Part shown: positions 35,107-47,160 of the stretch, piece by piece
How positions within the stretch are numbered: the stretch's first letter is position 1
Layout: each line of letters opens with the position of its first letter
Source of the DNA: Ananas comosus
Taxonomy: Eukaryota; Streptophyta; Magnoliopsida; Poales; Bromeliaceae
Length of the DNA: 64,000 bases
NCBI RefSeq assembly: GCF_001540865.1
Contig: NC_033639.1
Location: 2,922,897 to 2,986,896, forward strand
Direction of reading: 5' to 3'
The notes under the pieces: generated by a model
What the model was told of the DNA's origin: nothing
Databases searched by the model: none
Seen by the model: only the letters and a program-made list of their open reading frames with translations
Made by a program: the position numbers and the translations under genes

Positions 35107-37772
35107 TGTCACGCCCCGCCCCGAAACCACTACCCATTTGGCACGGTTCGGCCGCGGCGGCAGGCCGCCGAACGGACAGCACCTCCCCTGTCCGCCCAAG
35201 GCTCAACAACAGGAATGTGCACAAGAATTTACCCAGGAAATTAAATTCTAAACATACACATTCACGAGGGCACAACCAGTGCCAACAATACAAAGAGCAA
35301 GCGATCCACAAGATACACGTGTGAAATAAAGAGAGTACTTTACTAACTATTACAATAGTTTCATCATTCCCATTTACATCATTTTCTTTAAATCAATACA
35401 TTTTCCAACTCAAAATACATGGCTCTCCCAAATCCTCACCTACAATGAATCTCTCTCAATACATAGGTGACTAATGCAAAAAGAAAAGCTACTAAACTAC
35501 CACAGTCTCACTGGTCGAGCGCGATGCCCTTGCCGCGGTCCTCCCTCGGCAACCCTGTACCTACCACTGCAAATATAGTGGGATGAGAACTATCTTCCAT
35601 AGTTCCCAGTGGGCTCGGCCACCGACTTTGACGATCTCCCCACTAGGTCCAAGTGGGCACAAGTAACAACAGATAGATAGATAGATATGTATCCGAAAAC
35701 TGTAAATGCAATAGTAGGAAAACTATGCTAGTATGCCCATAATCATGAATATGAATGCATGCATCATATAATAAAGGCTTTCTACCATGCTAACAAATTC
35801 GATCCATGTTCGAATAGCAATGTTCAATGACATTATTAAACCTTTACCTTTTTCCATTTACCCAATCTGTGGCGAGGCCCTAGGGCTCGCCTATAACTCA
35901 CCTTTCAATCCCAAAGTGGGGAGGGAGCTCCAAGTGCACCCAAGCCCGGGACCGTCTGCGGACCTCCATGTGGTCCGGACCACCAAGTGGTCCTAGTCGC
36001 GCGACACTCCGGAGTACTCGACGACAACCCCCTCCATGTGGGGATTGGATGGCTATACCATCCCAAACGCAGACTGTGAGCTAGATCTATCCTCTCCAAG
36101 TGAGGATACACTATCACTAGGGTCAACTACCCAATCCAATCCTCTCCAAGTGAGGATGCTCTACAACTAGAGTCAACAATTCTCGCGGGATCATTTATTC
36201 CCGACATTCATGCAATGCTATTTAGCTTTTCTAAATTCATTGTTCACAAGGCATTTTCTAAGGGATCCGCCTATCCCTAGGTCCATCGACCTCTAGTATC
36301 ATTTACACTACATTAATGCCACTCATCATCATTCAATGTTTGGATGCCACTCGTTTGTTCTTTAACAACAACACTACTTTCTATGTCATCAACACCCCCA
36401 TCGGGCACATTTCTATCTTTCACATCACAGGATCCACGTTCCGACCCAATCCTCACCTATCTAAGCCACCAAGCGTTCCAAGTACACTAGGTTATCATTT
36501 AGAAAGCATAAGAATGGAGCTACTATGCAATCCTACAATACAACATGAAGAGATGAGATTAAATGCAAGATAAGACATAGAAAGGAGTCCGAAAGCTTCG
36601 GGATGGCACCCCCCACCTTTTACCGATGTAGAGGCTTCGGAAACGCTCCTCGATGAACTTTACGAAAAGATTTTAGCCTTCCTTGCCCAAATCCAAACTA
36701 TCCCTACCCTATTTTGCCGAGAACTCCACGCCGGCTCGCCGAATGCTAAAACCGACCTCGCCCCTACGTTTTGTGACCTACCAATAGGGTTTCCAAGGCT
36801 CCAAATGAGATCAATCTCATACTTTCACAAAAACCCCATTTTGGAGCCCTAGGTTTGCACCTATAGCAAATCACCAATAAATCCCTAGGTTTCTTGGGAT
36901 TGATCTATTTAGAAGCAAGCTTAGGGTCCATTTGACCTATTCCAAAGCATCAAAACCCAAAAACCCCAAGTTCTACAAGCTAGGGTTTATAGCTTTCCTC
37001 TTGAGCTACCTCAATAGAGAGGAGAGAAAGAAAGGAAGATGGTCCAAGCCTTCTCTATCTTGTTCTCCTCCTTCTTCTTCTTCTTCTCCTCCTTCTTCTT
37101 CTTTTTCTTCTCTTTTTTCTTCTCCTTCTCTTTTGTTCTTTCTTTCCTAGAGAGAGAGAGAGGGAGCAAGCGAGAGTGTGAGAAAGAGAGAGAATGAGAG
37201 GGTGTGAGGGAGAGAGAGGGCCCAGCCTACTCTAATAAAGGCAATTTTGCATTTAGACCCCTCAACTTTTCCTCCACTGCACAGCCCTCACTGGGCAGTT
37301 TTCGTCCAGAGGGACCGATCCCTGGTCGGGGAGACCAGTGCCCGAGAGCTCTCCCTGAAGTCTGGGGACTTTTCGCTTTCAAGAACCGGTCCTTACACGA
37401 GGGACCGGTCACTGGGAGACCGGTCTCTCATGAGAGACCGGTTCCCGAACGAGGAACCTTCAGGACTTAGCCAAATTTAGGCTTCCTCTCGCGGGTGTCG
37501 TGTACGGGGACCGGTCCCCTCAACCAGGGACCGGTCGCATCGACCTCCCTCGCGACCCTCAGCTACGGGGACCGGTCCTTCCCTCCAGGGACCGGTCCCC
37601 GAGAGCAAAATCTGCTGAGTCCAGATCTTGCTTATTTGCTCTCGCGGACTCAACTCCAAAGCACTTTTTGTGTTTTGGACATTTCCAACTCCCACAAAGG
37701 GTATTCTCTCGACAATTAGTCGATCCTGGATGAAGTGCAAATCCTTGGATTTCGAGAATTCACTTCCTTACA
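35107..37772 (-). repeat. 5' LTR of the inner retrotransposon (element sense)
   Basis: The LTR is 2666 bp with TG...CA ends. It holds about ten ACCGGT-type palindromes at 37310-37605, arranged as pairs. A TATA-like ctttattag (37232-37240, reversed), a CT-rich tract and a CCAAGTG/GAGAGGAT-type repeat cluster at about 35930-36160 follow. It keeps a 65-bp segment (37608-37672) that the other LTR lacks. Confidence 0.93.
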
Positions 37773-37777
37773 CTAAG

Positions 37778-39599
37778 CTACAAATGGTAGAGATTAGCAA
37801 GTGGTTTGGGCTTCTCCTCTAGTTATGGGAAAACCCTAGGTTAAAAAGAAGAATTTCTTGGTGGAGGGTTCTAAAAGTGTTTTAACCCTATGGAACCCTA
37901 ATTGAGGGTTAGAAAATCATGTGAGGTCACTTGATTTCACAGGAAATGATCATTTAGTGATTCGAAAATGGTAACGAAGGATCTTTTGTATAGGGCATGG
38001 AAAGCTTAGGAGCAAGCTTGGAGATCGAAGTGGTTGGCCTAATTGCAAGTGTCTACAAGCAATTAGGAGGCTTGAAAGGTGGGTTGTGCTTCACCGAAGG
38101 TGGGTTGTGCTTCACCGAAGTAACTAGGATCATTTATTGTTGATGCATGTATGTAATGATAGATTATTTGGTTAAATGAGTGAACATGTATGGTATGCTA
38201 CTTAGGATGAATAATCTATCATTAGACAAAAACATAGGCATGTGGAACATATAAGATGTAGACAACTAGGATAGAAAATAATTGATTGGGTATTAAACCT
38301 AGTGTCCTTGAACATAGGTTGGACATTGAACCTAGAGTCGGGTGAACCTAGTTGGAAGAACATAGGACCTAGTGTTGTTGAACCTAGGTTATGAACATAG
38401 TGGTATTGAACCTAGTGTTATTAAATATAGCTTGAGAAACAAAGTGGTAGAATGACCACTAGGATATGAATAGCTTGAACCTAGAGAGATTGACATTATA
38501 GAGTATGTGACCAACCCTTGAGACTTGAAAAGTGGATTCCGGAATCCCAGGACTTGTGAATATCGATAGTTCTCGGCCGTGGGTGCATGTGGCATATTCC
38601 TCTCCCACCGCAAGAACTTCGAGAATATGGTTATGGAAGATTCTTGGCCGTGAGGGTGTATGTGGCATATTTCTCTCCCACCGGAAGAATCTTCGAGCGC
38701 TAGGGTGTATGTGGCATGTTCCTCTCCCTATCAGGGATCTCAGTTGCGGGTGTATGCAGCATGTCCTCTCCCACCGGGAGATCCCTGTCCACGGGTGTAC
38801 GCAGTTTTTTGCGCCGTTGGGCGATTTGGTATGTGGATTAAAGGATAAGATGTATGTGGCAGGTTCCTCTCCTCAGGCCTGGATGCACGCGGTATTCCGC
38901 GGATGATTGACTCAAGACCGAGCCGGGTGGTATAGTTTGGCTAAGGTAAGAGAACCTTAGAAGTGGATTGTAAATGATGCGAGTAGTTAAATAGAAATGG
39001 TAAATCTACTTGTATTGCATTCATATTGCATAATTGCATGTTGTGAGGCATAAGCATGATAGTTATTGGTTGCATGAAATTATATGCTTATACATATTTC
39101 TGTTGGACTAACCTACTTATTTTGCCTTCTTTGGACCTGGTGGGTCGAGTTCTTCCTTTGGGTGGCTGTACCCACTAGGAACTATGTATATAGTTCTCAC
39201 CCCACATTTTTCAGGTCCACACGTGTGCGGCGCAGCGACGCGAGGAAAGGACGTAGCTCGATAGATAGCACCCTACCACTGAGACCAGAAATAGAAGCGA
39301 GTCTGCCTAGCTTAGGGGTGTAAGAAAAGAACGAAACAATTTGTAATAAAAATGATTGTATTTGGAAGTTGAATATAAACTTGATGTAATTGGGATGTAA
39401 AAGAGCTGAATGCTTGTAATAGTATAGTATTTATATTTTTGATACCTTCTTTATGCAATCGATGTTTAAATTTTGTTCCTGTTTGGAACCTTCTGAATTC
39501 TACTGTTGCGACGCCTTGAATGTACAGGGGAACTCTATCCGTTAGGCAGTCTGTTGGCGCACCTGATCCGACCAAAGTGGCGGATGTTCAGGCGTGACA
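37778..39599 (+). mobile_element. Solo LTR (level 2), right part
   Basis: This continues the LTR that began at 26666. It contains a minisatellite-like region at 38570-38900 with repeated 'gtatgtggcat(a/g)ttcctctccca' units, then the conserved tail 'tagttctcaccccacatttttcaggtcc', and ends GGCGTGACA. The TSD ATAGT follows. Confidence 0.88.
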
Positions 39600-39755
39600 A
39601 TAGTTCTCACTCCTATATTTTTCAGGTCTACACGTGAGCGGCGTAGCGGCACAAGGAAAGGGCGTAACTCGATAGATAGCACCCTACCACTTTATAACCA
39701 AGATAGATGTACCTCTACTACGTAGCTTAAAGGGAAGAAAATGTAAAAACAGCTT
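39600..39755 (+). mobile_element. Outer LTR (level 1), right part
   Basis: After the ATAGT duplication the sequence resumes with 'tctcactcctatatttttcaggtctacacgtgagcggcg', collinear with 39195-39240 of the level-2 LTR. Similarity fades near 39755 without a terminal GTGACA. Confidence 0.75.
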
Positions 39756-40749
39756 GGTTGTATACGGACATCGAGTGGCGGGGCGACGTTCACCAGGTGT
39801 AGCCATTCCTGTCAGGTGGGGCCTTGAAGTGCCAGGTGATTTTTGGGTCCTAGGCGATTGTCTTAACTGCCGGTGCCTGAGCCACTCTTCCTACATAGAG
39901 CACGAGAGCTACTGCTAGCGTCTTTACGGAGACGACATTAAGATCAATTACGATCGTGACTTCAGTAGGGCTACTAAGGTGTAGCCCAAGGTTTTGATAG
40001 CGGCCGTTTAGGCGACTACAACGTTGGTGTTGCTTTCTCAGATTTTGGGTAGGGTTGTGATGCCTACCGTACCTTCATGATTGCTGGTGGAATCGCCGAT
40101 GTGGGTCTTTTAACCTTTAGCTAGTTCATGCATCAAACTGACATGTACTAGAATTGGGTAGACATAGTTTTGTTGTCAGGTTTCTTTTGATGCACATATC
40201 GTTTGTGGTCATCCTAACACTCAAATTGGTGTGTTGTCGATAGTCGGTGGTTTTAGTAGGATTCGTCTTGACTCGAGATACTCCAGCGTATTGTTCGAGT
40301 TCTTGGAGCTTTGGGTATAGTTCGGTTGTGGTACGGAAATCGGTTAGAGAAACCGTTTCCTAAAGCCTCAGTTTGTGCGGTTCGTTGCTTGGTGTCACTA
40401 GCAGCTTTTGGATGTTGAAAGCTAAGGGACTTCCAGTGAGTCGGTTCAAGGTTGATCTGATTTCGAATGTCTACTTGCAAAGTCGATGTTTCGACAAGTT
40501 TGGTTGTGAACTTTTGGTTCAGTAAAGATGTATCGGGTGGCTAGATACTTCAATGTGTCGCGCTTCCAACTTGTTGTTGGTAGTGGATCTTTGGGTATTT
40601 CGCTTTTCTTTTGATAAGTACATTGGCTGCAGACAATGTACTGTCGAAAGTTGGGACAAAATACCCTTTCCCCGTTTGGGACTTTTGGATTGGATCAGTG
40701 TTTTTTCTAGATTATCTTGTGAGAAAGGTTGAGTGATGGTCATCTCTGA
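39756..40749. other. Unrecognised, probably old retroelement sequence
   Basis: Moderate GC, stops in every frame, and no motif I can name. Its place between two LTRs suggests decayed internal sequence, but I cannot show this. Confidence 0.35.
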
Positions 40750-41222
40750 TGTCACGCCCCGCGACCGCCCGCTTATTTAGCCGGGTCGCGGCACGCCAAT
40801 AGACCGCCGAACGGACAGGGTTCCCTTGTATCGCGGACAGAGTCTCCCCTGTACATTCAAGGCGTCGCAATCAATACAATGTACAAAGTTCCAACCAAGA
40901 ACACATTTCAATCAAGGATTGCATAAGGAAGTATCAAAAACATAATCTACTTGTTATTACAAGCATTCACATTCATACATTTTACATCCCAAATACTTAT
41001 TACATTCAACTTCCAAATACAATCCGATTTAACATGATTATTACAACTTGATTCTTTTCATTTTCTACAACCAACCAAAGCCGACTCAGGGTACCGCTAT
41101 CTCTGGTCTCAGTGGTAGGGCGCTAACTATGGAGATACGCCCTCGCCTCGCGCCGCCGCGCCGCTCACGTGTGAACCTGTAATACCCCAAAACCACGTGG
41201 GGTGAGAACCAACTCCATGGTT
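40750..41222 (-). mobile_element. LTR in minus orientation, truncated by the N gap
   Basis: It starts TGTCACGCCCCGCGACC, which is the reversed LTR terminus. It then follows the level-2 LTR tail in reverse ('cccctgtacattcaaggcgtcgcaa', 'ggtagggcgc', 'cacgtgtgaacctg'). TCTGA (40745-40749) is the possible left target duplication. The other end is lost in the gap. Confidence 0.8.
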
Positions 41223-41322
41223 NNNNNNNNNNNNNNNNNNNNNNNNNNNNNNNNNNNNNNNNNNNNNNNNNNNNNNNNNNNNNNNNNNNNNNNNNNNNNN
41301 NNNNNNNNNNNNNNNNNNNNNN
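41223..41322. other. 100-N assembly gap
   Basis: Exactly 100 N, probably a default scaffold spacer, so distance and orientation across it are not assured. Confidence 0.99.
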
Positions 41323-41570
41323 CGATTCTTTTACACCGTTAAACTAGCAAGTATCCCATAACGGCCGTTAAAAATTGTCAAATTTGTGACCTCTTGATCG
41401 TAAGGTAAATGATGTCGAAAAATTATAAAATTTAATTCTAGAAGTTTTAAATGCTGTAAATAACGTTTAACGGTGTGGATCGTTGATACGGAAGCTCTAT
41501 CATCGAAAACAACTTATGAGTATGAGGGCGATCGTACTCATAATAGTATAGTAGCCGAACCCTATATATA
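41323..41570. mobile_element. Right half of a MULE-like MITE
   Basis: It is nearly identical to 50911-51151 from 'cgattcttttacacc' to 'agtatagtagccgaaccc'. The left half is in the gap. Confidence 0.85.
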
Positions 41571-41582
41571 TATATATATATA

Positions 41583-41807
41583 ATTCGGCTACTATACTAT
41601 CGATAGTACCAAGCTCTTGGTACTATCGAGTTTTCTACCGCTAGATCTACCCTTTGATCATTTCCATCTGTTAGATTATATTATTCAACCAACCACAAAC
41701 TCAACCCTAGGGAACCACTATCATCCTAACCGCACATACTTTCATCCAACAGCTGGAAACTCGATAGCACCAAGCGTTTAGTACTATTGATAGTATATGT
41801 CCGGATT
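41583..41807. mobile_element. Small MITE with terminal inverted repeats
   Basis: The left end (ctactatactatcgatagta, ccaagctcttggtactatcgag) pairs with the right end (ctcgatagcaccaagcgttt, agtactattgatagtata). It shares interior sequence with 496-650 and 936-1177 and an outer 'ttcggctactatactat' with the MULE-like MITE next to it. Confidence 0.75.
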
Positions 41808-42687
41808 ATGTTTAGACTGTGGAAATTGTAGACTTAATCCCTAGGAAACTAAACCATATAATTCTTATTTAATAATGTGCTGAGACACTTCCGACAGCCT
41901 AGTATAGATGAGAGTGGCATTAGTCCAGTAAACCCATACTAGTGAACCTGTGAAAACATTAGGTTGAGTGAAGGCTCATATGATCTGTAGATCATGAAAT
42001 GTGGTTTAGCCTGTTGGCGCCGAGAAACACTCAGCAATATTTTATACTCGCGTGCGGTCACTCCCCGATGAGAGGGTCCTCCGGAGGTATTCCTTGCAGC
42101 TGTGTGATTGTTCGAATTGTAGAAGTTGTGCGATTGTTCGAACTGTGGCAGCTATGCGATTCTTCGAGATACCTAGTTGAGGGCCTTAGTGGGCATGTCT
42201 GATTGATTGCTACACTAGGATAAGCTAGACTCGATTGATATAACTGATGGTGTGATTGAGATTGAGCTATGTAGTTGTTGACCGATCGAGTTGCAGCAAT
42301 AGCTGTGCAAGAGTTGAGCTATCTTGTTGTGAGTTTTAGGAGTGATGTGGCCGTGAGTGCAGTGAGACAATATAGCCTGCATGCTAACGGACTATCATAA
42401 TGGGGTGCTGGACTTGAGACAGCAGGCTAGACCTAGTGGTCGAGTAGGTCAGTGTGATTGGGTTACATTATGGTTTATTCAATTATCCTACTTGATGCAT
42501 GAGACATTCAGATACAGCTTTCCAATATTTATTATAAAGGCATGATCCTTGCAATTCTTTCAGTTTAATATATTATGTCGTTTATGTAGCTCATTTTACT
42601 ATTATTGTCTCTAGTAGACCTAGTGGCATTGATCGTCGTTTTTGTCTACTATACCAGCCTAGGGCTACTGTTCAATATTTCTCACGC
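41808..42687. other. Retroelement-like intergenic sequence
   Basis: It has the texture of the LTR minisatellite regions ('gtgcgattgttcgaa.tg', repeated at 42100-42165) and the phrase 'tagacctagtgg' seen in other LTRs. No terminus was identified. Confidence 0.4.
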
Positions 42688-43195
42688 TATAACGCCCAAT
42701 AGTTCCACATCAGATGAGAAAATGATTCTGATTATAATATGAGGCCTGCATGCTAGTATTAATAACTAGGCTTAGTATTTTAGACCCAACAACTTATTAT
42801 TGTTGGCGGGTCGGGTCGTTACAATTAGTATCAAAGCCGAATACCATCCAAAAGTGTGACAGCTAAGTGCTACGCGGGGTAAAATGCTACACCAACGGGG
42901 TTGGTGACAGCCACCTCTTGAACCCAGAGGAGCCACCTCTACAATTTCACATCGCATGGTAATTCTAGTTCGTCTGTAATCTGGGTTTGGACATTCTGGT
43001 CTGTTTGTAACGCCCCCTACACGCTAATAATAATAATAATGTAACGACCCGACCTACTAGTAATAATAACTCGTTGGGCCAAAACCACTAGCCCAAAATG
43101 CTTAAACCCAGTTATCATTACTAGGGTGTTCTCTTATATACCTAATGTCCTAATGACAACTCCATTCCCATCCGATGTAGGACTATTGGGTATCA
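42688..43195. mobile_element. TRIM-like composite: direct LTR plus inverted LTR
   Basis: A short LTR (42688-42823, TATAACGCCCAATAG...GTCGTTACA) is followed by a primer-site-like 'ttagtatcaaagcc' and about 200 bp of internal sequence. A 'tgtaacgccccctacacgct' fragment and a related LTR in inverse orientation (43040-43195, TGTAACGACCC...GGGTATCA) follow. The same arrangement occurs at 56850-57353. Confidence 0.7.
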
Positions 43196-43252
43196 CAAAC
43201 TCCCTCGTTTAGTCCACACATGGGGAGTTGTCAATGTAGATCACCGAGCAAG

Positions 43253-44745
43253 ATCGCTTGGTGGAGGATTTCCGACAGCTCGAGTTGGAAGTGGTACCTC
43301 CTGGTACGGTGGCTCGGTTGTTTACTTTGGTGGTGCAGCACACTTTATTAGACAGGATCAGGAGGGCCAGCAGGCGGACCCGATTTTTGTGGCTCGTTGG
43401 GCACGACGTTCATCAATGACGGTCGATGGTTTTCATGTCACCAAAATATTTGTGCATGCCCAATGATCCTGAATTAAAGAAGGACATTATGACCGAAGCC
43501 TATCAATCTCCTTATTCGATTCATCCCGGCGGTACGAAGATGTACAGGGACTTGAAACAAAATTTCTGGTGGCCCAAGATAAAGGCAAATGTTGCACAGT
43601 TCGTGTCAAAGTGCCTGGTGTGTCAGCAAGTGAAAGCTAAACACCAGCGTCCAGCTGGAAAGCTATTTCCCCTTCCAGTGCCTGAGTGGAAATGAGAGCA
43701 AGATTAATATAGACTTCCTCACGGGACTACCTCAGTCAAAGCGAGGACATGACGCGATTTGGGTGGTAATAGATTGGCTAACGAAATCAGCTCACTTTTT
43801 GCCGATCCACACGACTTGATCGCGGGACAGACTGGCACAGCTCTATATTGACGAGATCCTCCGTCTACACAGTATACCTGTATCGATCACGTCGGATCGG
43901 AACACCCGATTTGCGTCTCACTTCTAAAGGAGTCTTTATCTGGTCCTGGGGACAAAGCAGAACTTCAGCTCAACTTTTGACCCCCAGAGCAATGGACAGT
44001 CGACGTGGGTAATTCAGATCCTTGAGGATATGCTCCAAGCTTGCATATTAGACTTTGGTGAAGGCTGGTACAACTACTTACCATTGGTGGAGTTCACTTA
44101 TAACAATAGTTACTAGGCGAGCATCGGGATGGCGCCGTACAAGGCTTTGTATAGGTGTCAGTGTCGTTCCCCGATCTATTGGGACAACTTGGCTGAACAC
44201 AGTGATCGGGCCAGACTTGGTAGAAGAAGTTGAGGCTAAAGTTCGCATCGCGAGGCAGCGACTCTTGGCTGCACAGAGTCAACAGAAAAGTTACACCGAC
44301 CACACAAGTGCGACTTGGAATTCCAAGTTGGGAAGCATGTGTTGCTCGAGGTTTCTTCGGCAAAGGGGATCAAACGGTTCAGGTTGTGTGGCAAGCTAGC
44401 CCGCAGTTTATTGGACCTTTTGAGATTCTGGAGCGCGTTGGTCCCATAGCTTATCGATCGGCACTTCCTCCGAGCCTCGCCAGAGTTCACAATGTTTTCT
44501 ATGTCTCTATGCTTCAAAAGTACATTCGCAACCCCTCCCACGTGATTAGACCTACAATCAATTGAGCTTCACGAGAATTTGAGCTTCGAGGAAGCTCCGG
44601 TGGGGATTTCGGCACGTGAGGAAAATTCCGTATGTGAAGGTGTTGTGGACAAATTACGAGGAGCACGAGACTACATGGAAGTTAAAAGTCTATGATGCGA
44701 GAGCGATATCCCGAGCTTTTCGCAGGAGTGATGTAAGCAAGTTTC
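43253..44745 (+). pseudogene. Integrase pseudogene of a Del/Tekay-type element
   Basis: The fragment starts in the RNase H-integrase linker (QLELEVVPPGTVARLF) directly beyond the TRIM composite. An intact 89-codon piece (43426-43695) carries the HHCC region with HPGGTKMYRDLKQNFWWPK and CLVCQQVKAK. Later pieces include GHDAIWVVIDWLTKSAHFLP, an ITSDRNTRF block, and QFIGPFEILERVGPIAYR (about 44400-44455). The tail IPYVKVLWTNYEEHETTW resembles the chromodomain. Several stops and frameshifts break it. The 5' half of the element is missing. Confidence 0.85.
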
Positions 44746-44762
44746 GAGGATGAAACTCTCGT

Positions 44763-44774
44763 AAGGAGGGGATA
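44763..44774 (+). other. Polypurine tract of the integrase-pseudogene element
   Basis: AAGGAGGGGATAA-type purine run directly before the TGTGAAGACAG that starts the LTR. Confidence 0.65.
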
Positions 44775-45757
44775 ATGTGAAGACAGATTTTTCTGTGTAA
44801 CTAAATACTCTGTTAACAATGTGTTTGTGTATTTTAATTCCATAATCACTTAACTTTCAGTGGAAAACAAGTTAGGATGAAGTCGTTACGCGATTATTAC
44901 TATTCACTCAAGTGAATAGTAACTTGCGTTTTCGGTTGAAGCCAGTGTGTAAATGGCTTCTGGCGTGTACCGGACTCTGTTTCGGGTGATCCAATAGCTC
45001 GTTTTCGATGGTCCGATTTTGCCGGAGTCAATGGCGCTAACAGATTTTACATTCGATGCGCAATTTTTTAGAAAGGTGGCTTTTAGCGCAAATAGGGCAA
45101 TTTATACACTGTTTTTGCTTTTTAAACACAACCAGTGCTCCGTTTTATGAGAAAACCCATAGGTAAGGAACGTTCTACGAGAGAAGTTTATTAGGGAGGG
45201 ATTTGGGCCCTAAATTTCGTGATTTGGGGGATTTAGGGGTATTTTTCCATGTACTAATATATACTAAGAGGATTAGGGTTTCATTAACCCTAACCCTAAC
45301 CCCAACCTTCTCCCCCTCCCATTCCGGTCCTCCGAAGAGGCTCTCCCGCCGCCGTCGCAGCCGCCGCCGCCACCGTGCCAACAGCTGGAGGATCCTTCCT
45401 TTTATTCTCTCTCCCCCTCTTTCTCACTCTCTATTATTCTCCATGGGAGAGGAGCTTGAGCCTCTTATTCCTGCACCGCAACCGACAAGGATCGCCACCG
45501 CCATCATCCTCGAACCACAACGACCCCCTCCCCTGAGCCACCCCCAACACCGCCGTGCGCTAGGAGCAGTTGCAGCCGAAGGTTGAGCCCAAGGCACCCG
45601 TCCGGCCTGGGGACTTCACCCGACCACCATCGTTATCGCCGCACCCCAGTCATTCTTCTCCGTCGGCTCCAGGAGGATCTCCGACGCCATCCCTGCCTTT
45701 CTCTGAGCCGCCGCAGCGGCGTTTGGAGAAGCCCTAGCGCCGCCACCATTGCCGCAG
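44775..45757 (+). mobile_element. Start of the 3' LTR of the integrase-pseudogene element
   Basis: TGTGAAGACAG follows the polypurine tract. The sequence includes a GC-rich leader-like part (45300-45750). It is interrupted near 45758 by a second LTR. A 'ccctagggcgtaaca' terminus at about 56758-56772 could be the far end of this LTR once the later insertions are removed, but this is inference. Confidence 0.6.
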
Positions 45758-47160
45758 TGTAAGAAAGTGAATTCTCGAAATCCGAGAATTTGACTTCGTT
45801 TAGAATCGACTAATTGTCTAGGGAATAAGTCGAAAGTCCGGAGGTGATTGAAATGCATGAAGTGCATTAAGGAAGGGTCCGCGAGAGCAGAAGTGCAAAA
45901 TCTGCACTGGAGCAGAATTGCTCCAGCGGCGTTTGGAGAAGCCCTAGCGCCGCCACCATTGCCGCAGTATAAGGAAGTGAATTCTCGAAATCCGAGAATT
46001 TGACTTCGTTTAGAATCGACTAATTGTCTAGGGAATAAGTCGAAAGTCCGGAGGTGATTGAAATGCATGAAGTGCATTAAGGAAGGGTCCGCGAGAGCAG
46101 AAGTGCAAAATCTGCACTGGAGCAGAATTGCTCTCGGGGACCGGTCCCTGGCAGGGAGGGACCAGTCCCATCAGGCTGGGCTGGCGGGGATCCTTGATGC
46201 AACCGATCTCTGGTAGGGAGGGACCGGTCCCCGAACGTCAACCCAGCGAGAAGGGTCGAAATTTGACTAAGTCCCGAAAATCCAACTCTTGGGAACCGGT
46301 CTCTCGGACAAGGACCGGTCTCCCGGGGACCGGTCTCTCAGGCAGGGACCGGTTCCCGAACGCGAAACTCCCTCTGCCCGAGATGGAAGGCTCTCGGGGA
46401 CCGGTCTCCCCGACCTATGACCGGTCCCTCGCTGCGAAATCAGCCCAGTGAAGGCTGTTTAATAGATGGAAAGTTGAGGGGCCTATTTGTAAAATGGCCT
46501 ATATAAGAGGTAGGGGACCCCTCTCTCTCTCTCATTGGTCTTATTTGCCCTCTTTTACTCTCCCTCCCTCTCTCTAGAATGAAAGGAAAAGAAGAAGAGA
46601 AAAAAGAGAAGGGAAAGAAGAAAGAGGAGAAAAAGGAGTTGAAGGAGAAGACTAAGAGGAAGAAAAAGATCACCTTCTCTCTCTCTCTCTCCCTCAAGCT
46701 AGAGCAAGCTTGGAGCTTGGTATAGAGATAAGCTCCAAACCCATCCATGGTGGATTTCTTGAGATTGGATTTTATTGCTTAGAGGTGGTTCGAATGGAAC
46801 CTAGAGGAGATAAATAGATGGTTCTAGTAGCGGATTCGAAGCTCGAACCATAGATTTCTCTATCGTTGCCATTCTAGGGCACGTTTTGGGATTTTTTGGA
46901 AATGTGAGGTCATGATCTATTTCGATGGGTTGTGAACCTAATTGCTAGGTCTCGGAACGCGTCGGCGAAGACGGTTCGTCGATACGACGAGCGGGTGCGA
47001 AGATATCGCCGAATCAAGCGCTTAAAGGTTCGAATCGACCCGAGGAGTCGAAGCGTCGACCAAGGACTATGAAGTCGAGTTTTCTACCATCGCGGCATCA
47101 CCAAAAGGTGGGTGGTGACCATCCCGAAGCAACTAGACTCCCCTCTATGTCTTAGTACTT
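45758..47160 (+). mobile_element. Further LTR related to the inner element, with a 210-bp tandem duplication at its start
   Basis: TGTAAGAAAGTGAATTCTCG at 45758 and TATAAGGAAGTGAATTCTCG at 45968 are two copies of the LTR start (compare TGTAAGGAAGTGAATTCTCG of the inner element). About 50 bp of non-LTR flank (ggcgtttggagaagccctag) is duplicated with it. ACCGGT palindromes lie at 46136-46432. The body stays collinear with the LTR at 52771 through 'cctaattgctaggt' (about 46930) and 'catcaccaaaaggtgggtgg' (about 47096). Its right end was not found. Confidence 0.75.
46500..46507 (+). promoter_or_regulatory. TATA box of the LTR starting at 45968
   Basis: TATATAAG lies about 532 bp from the LTR start, after the palindrome cluster and just before a CT repeat. 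The inner element's ctttattag is at the same offset. Confidence 0.65.

Larger units (their letters stand above)
27367..37772 (-). mobile_element. Complete but broken Del/Tekay-type Ty3/gypsy retrotransposon, TSD CTAAG
   Basis: Two long LTRs (27367-29962 and 35107-37772) flank an internal region with gag, protease, RT-RNase H, integrase and chromodomain on the minus strand. CTAAG precedes the element (27362-27366) and follows it (37773-37777). The flanks join cleanly into the level-2 LTR ('gctagctaat CTAAG ctacaaatgg'). By hand I count about 30 differences, mostly transitions, over the first 1.6 kb of the LTRs, roughly 2%. With the commonly used rate of 1.3e-8 per site per year this suggests insertion under one million years ago. 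The order of domains and the tRNA-Met primer site identify a chromovirus. Confidence 0.93.

Noticed and set aside
45283..45303. 'ccctaaccctaacccc', an interstitial telomere-like run
   Set aside because: There are only two units, and the usual plant unit is CCCTAAA. It is part of an LTR leader.
45203..45586. Plus-strand open frame of 127 codons in a GC-rich stretch
   Set aside because: It lies in the LTR or leader after a polypurine tract. The translation is low-complexity (RRRRSRRRHR) with no motif.
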